Assembly: GCA_965284435.1 (NCBI GenBank)
Contig: OZ260083.1
Coordinates: 2,790,001-2,854,000 of the forward strand
Direction of reading: 5' to 3'
From: CAIYZT01 sp947461435
GTDB taxonomy: Bacteria > Pseudomonadota > Alphaproteobacteria > Rhodobacterales > Rhodobacteraceae
DNA length: 64,000 bases
Shown: positions 61,811-64,000 of the stretch, in pieces
Layout: each line of letters begins with the position of its first letter
Numbering within the stretch: the first letter of the stretch is position 1
The notes under the pieces: model-generated
Databases searched by the model: none
Told to the model about the DNA's origin: nothing
What the model saw: the letters and a program-made list of their open reading frames with translations, nothing else
Made by a program: the position numbers and the translations under genes

Positions 61811-61981
61811 ATGCGCTGGGACGAGGTTGAAGCGAAATGGACTGCAATGACGCGGCGGGTGCGGTCTGACCTGCCAATGCGTGACAGCCAAGCCGGCCCC
61901 GAAGAGGACCCCCCCAGCACACCGCCGGGTGATCTGCCGGAACCGCCGTTGCCAGAGGCAAAGATCGGCGTGACGCAATAG
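61811..61981 (+). CDS. Small hydrophilic protein, CsbD-like opening
   Basis: A 56-residue protein: MRWDEVEAKWTAMTRRVRSD followed by an acidic, proline-rich tail (PEEDPPSTPPGDLPEPPLPE). The opening resembles the MNWDxIExxWKxxKG start of CsbD stress proteins, but the rest does not, so membership is doubtful. AAAGGA lies six bases before the ATG. A DUF3309 gene follows after a hairpin, and such pairs often occur in stress-induced small-gene sets. Confidence 0.65.
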   Translation: MRWDEVEAKWTAMTRRVRSDLPMRDSQAGPEEDPPSTPPGDLPEPPLPEAKIGVTQ

Positions 61982-61982
61982 G

Positions 61983-62010
61983 GCCTCAGACGGTGAGGCG
62001 GCTGTTTTTA
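61983..62010 (+). terminator. Hairpin with T run between the two small genes
   Basis: GCCTCA pairs with TGAGGC across a five-base loop and is followed by GGCTGTTTTT. It starts two bases after the stop codon of the 56-residue gene and may end that transcript or reduce read-through to the DUF3309 gene. Confidence 0.65.
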
Positions 62011-62032
62011 TTGACATAAAAAGGAATTCGAC

Positions 62033-62197
62033 ATGTCACTTGGCACTATCTTGATCATTCTTCTTGTCATTGCCCTGCTGGGTGGTTTCAGCGGCGTTGT
62101 TGGCGGCTACGGCTATGGCTATGGGCACGGCGGCGTGGGGGTGCTGGGGGTTATCTTGATTGTCATCGTTATTCTGGTGCTGACCGGGCGCATGTAA
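62033..62197 (+). CDS. DUF3309 family small membrane protein
   Basis: A 54-residue protein with two hydrophobic segments (SLGTILIIILVIALLGG and VGVLGVILIVIVILVLTGR) around a glycine/tyrosine-rich turn (GGYGYGYGHGG). This matches the DUF3309 family, tiny membrane proteins common in alphaproteobacteria and often linked to general stress. AAGGA lies seven bases before the ATG. Function unknown. Confidence 0.85.
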   Translation: MSLGTILIILLVIALLGGFSGVVGGYGYGYGHGGVGVLGVILIVIVILVLTGRM

Positions 62198-62267
62198 GGA
62201 AGGCCCGCCTTGCCGCTTGATCCCCCCATGTGGCCTGTCGGCGGCGTGAGGGGAAGGCGGGGGGGCA

Positions 62268-63122
62268 TCATAAATCGAGACGCAGGCGTTCCAACTCTGG
62301 CCAATCGGATGCGGGCAGAACCTGCGCAGGCTCGCGGATATCGCGGGTCCAGCCCCAAAGACACAGAAAGGGCACGGGGCCCACCTTTGTCAAATGCGGC
62401 TGATGCGGCGGGTTCCAGACCGGGCTGTGGGCGGGTTTGATGACAAGCGGCCGGCCGGGGCCAAAACGCCATCCATGCGGGCCGGTCAGGGGGGCGTAAA
62501 GCTCTGGCGCGGCATGATGATGATCGCGGTACAAGACCTGCGGGGCGATGACAAACAAACCCAATTCAAACCCCTGAGCGGCGATGGGGGCCTGCGGGCC
62601 GATCAGCGTGGCATAGGCATTGCCGGCCAAGAAATCTGACCCGATCCGGGCCGGATCATATCCGACATAGGCCGTCCAGTTCAAAAGCGGGGCCGCGGCC
62701 AGCAAACAGGCGCTGAGGGCCGGATGCGACACGTCCAGCGCAGCAACGGCCTGCGGCAAATGCTGATCAACGACCTGTGAGATGCCCGGCGCGGTGGGCA
62801 GAACCGGGCCAAAGCGGTGCCGGGCGATACCGGCACGCACCTCGGCCACGCCGGGGCCCGGAAGGGTGGCAAGATACCGGTCGGCCTCGTCGATCAGGGC
62901 GAGGATCACGGCTGCCGGGGCGGGGGCGGGCAGAACGGGCAGCGGCAAGGCGCGGTCGGCAAAGGTGGGGGCCGGGCCGAGGGAATCATCGGCGGCGGCC
63001 ACGCGGTACGCTTCAAGTTGGGCAAAGGTGATCTGATGATCGCGGTGCAAGATCATCGCCCGGGCGTATCGGGCGCGCCCGCTTCCCTTTGCCCCAAGGG
63101 GAATGTCCAGCAGACCGGTCAT
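62268..63122 (-). CDS. DMSP-lyase-family cupin protein in a polyamine-type transport operon
   Basis: A 284-residue protein. After a helical amino half, residues 185-260 form a cupin with H201-H202-H203-AAPE207-L-Y209 (YRDHHHAAPELYAPLTG) and later histidines in HSPVWNPPHQPHL. This pattern (HxHxAxExYxPLSG) is that of the dimethylsulfoniopropionate lyase family (DddL/DddQ), common in Rhodobacterales. The start overlaps the upstream permease stop (ATGA), placing it in a polyamine-type ABC operon, so its substrate may be a different compound. Lyase activity is not assured. Confidence 0.65.
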   Translation of the reverse strand: MTGLLDIPLGAKGSGRARYARAMILHRDHQITFAQLEAYRVAAADDSLGPAPTFADRALPLPVLPAPAPAAVILALIDEADRYLATLPGPGVAEVRAGIARHRFGPVLPTAPGISQVVDQHLPQAVAALDVSHPALSACLLAAAPLLNWTAYVGYDPARIGSDFLAGNAYATLIGPQAPIAAQGFELGLFVIAPQVLYRDHHHAAPELYAPLTGPHGWRFGPGRPLVIKPAHSPVWNPPHQPHLTKVGPVPFLCLWGWTRDIREPAQVLPASDWPELERLRLDL

Positions 63123-63958
63123 TGGCCGGACCTGTAGGCCAATTGCGCGTCGGCGATCCGCCGCGCCTCGGTGCGGTTCATCACGATCCCTGCGCCAAGC
63201 ACCCCCACGCCGACAAACAGGACCATCAAGGTGGCCAATGCGTTGATATCCGGGGTCACGCCCAGTTTGACCTTGGACCAGATCAACAACGGCAAGGTGG
63301 TGGATCCGGGGCCTGTGGTGAACGAGGTGATCACCACGTCATCGAGCGAAATCGTGAAAGCCAACAGCCAGCCGGACAAAATCGCCGGAGAGATGACCGG
63401 GAGCGTGATGTCAAACAAGACCTGCCACGGGCGCGAGCCCAGATCCATCGCCGCCTCTTCGATGGCGCGGTCAGATTGGAGCAGACGCGCCTGAACAATC
63501 GTGGTCACAAAGACCATTGAAAAGGTGATGTGGGCCAAGGTGATGGTCACAAATCCGCGTTGGGCGGGCCAGCCGATCCACTGCGCCAGAAGCAGGAAGA
63601 AAATCAAGGAGGACACGCCTGTGATCACCTCTGGCATGATGAGGGGCGCGGTGACGAGGCCCGAAAACAGGGTTCTGCCGCGAAACTTGGTAAACCGGAC
63701 CAAGGCAATTCCGGCCATTGTGCCCAAGATCGTGGCGATCGAGGCCGAGACGAGCGCGATTTTCAAGGACAGGATCAAGGCTTCAACGACCTGTGTGTTG
63801 GACAAAAGGGCGCGGTACCATTTTGTCGAAAAGCCCCCCCACACCGTGACAAGGCGCGAGGCATTGAAGGAATAGATGATCATCGACAGGATCGGCACAT
63901 AGAAAAAGGCAAACCCAAAGGCCAGAACGCTGAGCAAGAAGACCGGGCGGCGCGTCAT
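63119..63958 (-). CDS. Polyamine-type ABC transporter permease (PotC/PotI)
   Basis: A 279-residue permease with six helices and the EAA loop (AIEEAAMDLGSRPWQVLFDI near 160), opening RRPVFLLSVLAFGFAFFYVP. It is typical of PotC/PotI, the second permease of spermidine/putrescine importers. It overlaps the preceding permease (ATGA) and the following cupin gene (ATGA), so all are coupled. Confidence 0.92.
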   Translation of the reverse strand: MTRRPVFLLSVLAFGFAFFYVPILSMIIYSFNASRLVTVWGGFSTKWYRALLSNTQVVEALILSLKIALVSASIATILGTMAGIALVRFTKFRGRTLFSGLVTAPLIMPEVITGVSSLIFFLLLAQWIGWPAQRGFVTITLAHITFSMVFVTTIVQARLLQSDRAIEEAAMDLGSRPWQVLFDITLPVISPAILSGWLLAFTISLDDVVITSFTTGPGSTTLPLLIWSKVKLGVTPDINALATLMVLFVGVGVLGAGIVMNRTEARRIADAQLAYRSGQ

Positions 63959-64000
63959 TTGGCACCTTCGGATTTGGCTTGATAGCGGGTGTAGATCATG
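63955..64000 (-). CDS. Upstream ABC permease (PotB/PotH type), only the C-terminus in the window
   Basis: The last 14 codons (MIYTRYQAKSEGAK) run to a stop that overlaps the next permease's ATG by three bases. Polyamine importers carry their two permeases in this order, so this is most likely the PotB/PotH partner; the rest lies beyond the window. Confidence 0.7.
   Translation of the reverse strand, partial: MIYTRYQAKSEGAK

Noticed and set aside
61594..61830. 78-codon plus-strand frame before the 56-residue gene
   Set aside because: It overlaps the better-supported gene in another frame and has no ribosome site.

Overview
The window is a chromosomal segment of a high-GC alphaproteobacterium, most likely a member of the Rhodobacterales (Rhodobacteraceae). 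The evidence is the conserved block accB-accC-aat / DUF2155-mlaD-NDUFA12 / clpX-clpP, a ScfR-type fatty-acyl regulator, a GapR/DUF2312 gene, a sodium-symporter/histidine-kinase hybrid and strong GGAGG ribosome sites. A light-dependent protochlorophyllide reductase suggests bacteriochlorophyll-based phototrophy, although no other photosynthesis gene is in view.

Layout. 1-11 kb: a gapR fragment, a FadJ-like protein lacking key catalytic residues, a DksA/TraR protein, a sulfide/persulfide operon (MBL hydrolase, YeeE, YeeE fused to a TIGR01244 domain), a FliM-like gene, the symporter-kinase with a response regulator, and ScfR with a palindromic operator. 11-28 kb: reductive pyrimidine catabolism. 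One long minus-strand operon carries dihydropyrimidinase, ureidopropionase and a complete ABC importer. It diverges from a TetR regulator across two RutR-like boxes. A second RutR homologue lies at 21.4 kb and dihydropyrimidine dehydrogenase (preT-preA) at 25-28 kb. 28-43 kb: housekeeping genes, then a sulfotransferase, an AT-richer RTX protein, a YnjBCD-type importer, a sensor kinase, an MBL hydrolase and tRNA-Asn.

44-62 kb looks accessory and begins at the tRNA-Asn. It holds a large RTX metalloprotease with a 240-bp repeat array, an exported beta-carbonic anhydrase, the protochlorophyllide reductase with an ABC1-type kinase, and an alginate-type polymer cluster (algD, alg8, alg44-like, algA) facing an RTX beta-helix protein. 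The polymer cluster looks damaged: algA is frameshifted at a G7 run, and the next gene and the convergent RTX gene both lose their 3' ends at one junction near 58.22 kb. The window ends with a Crp-type regulator, two small stress-type genes, and a polyamine-type ABC transporter operon carrying a DMSP-lyase-family cupin.

Four RTX proteins are present but no type I secretion exporter, so export would depend on genes elsewhere. The most notable items are the RutR-box pyrimidine regulon with its own importer, the horizontally acquired-looking protochlorophyllide reductase, the broken alginate locus, and several small unannotated elements: a 28-residue membrane protein, an orphan plus-strand terminator, and operators.
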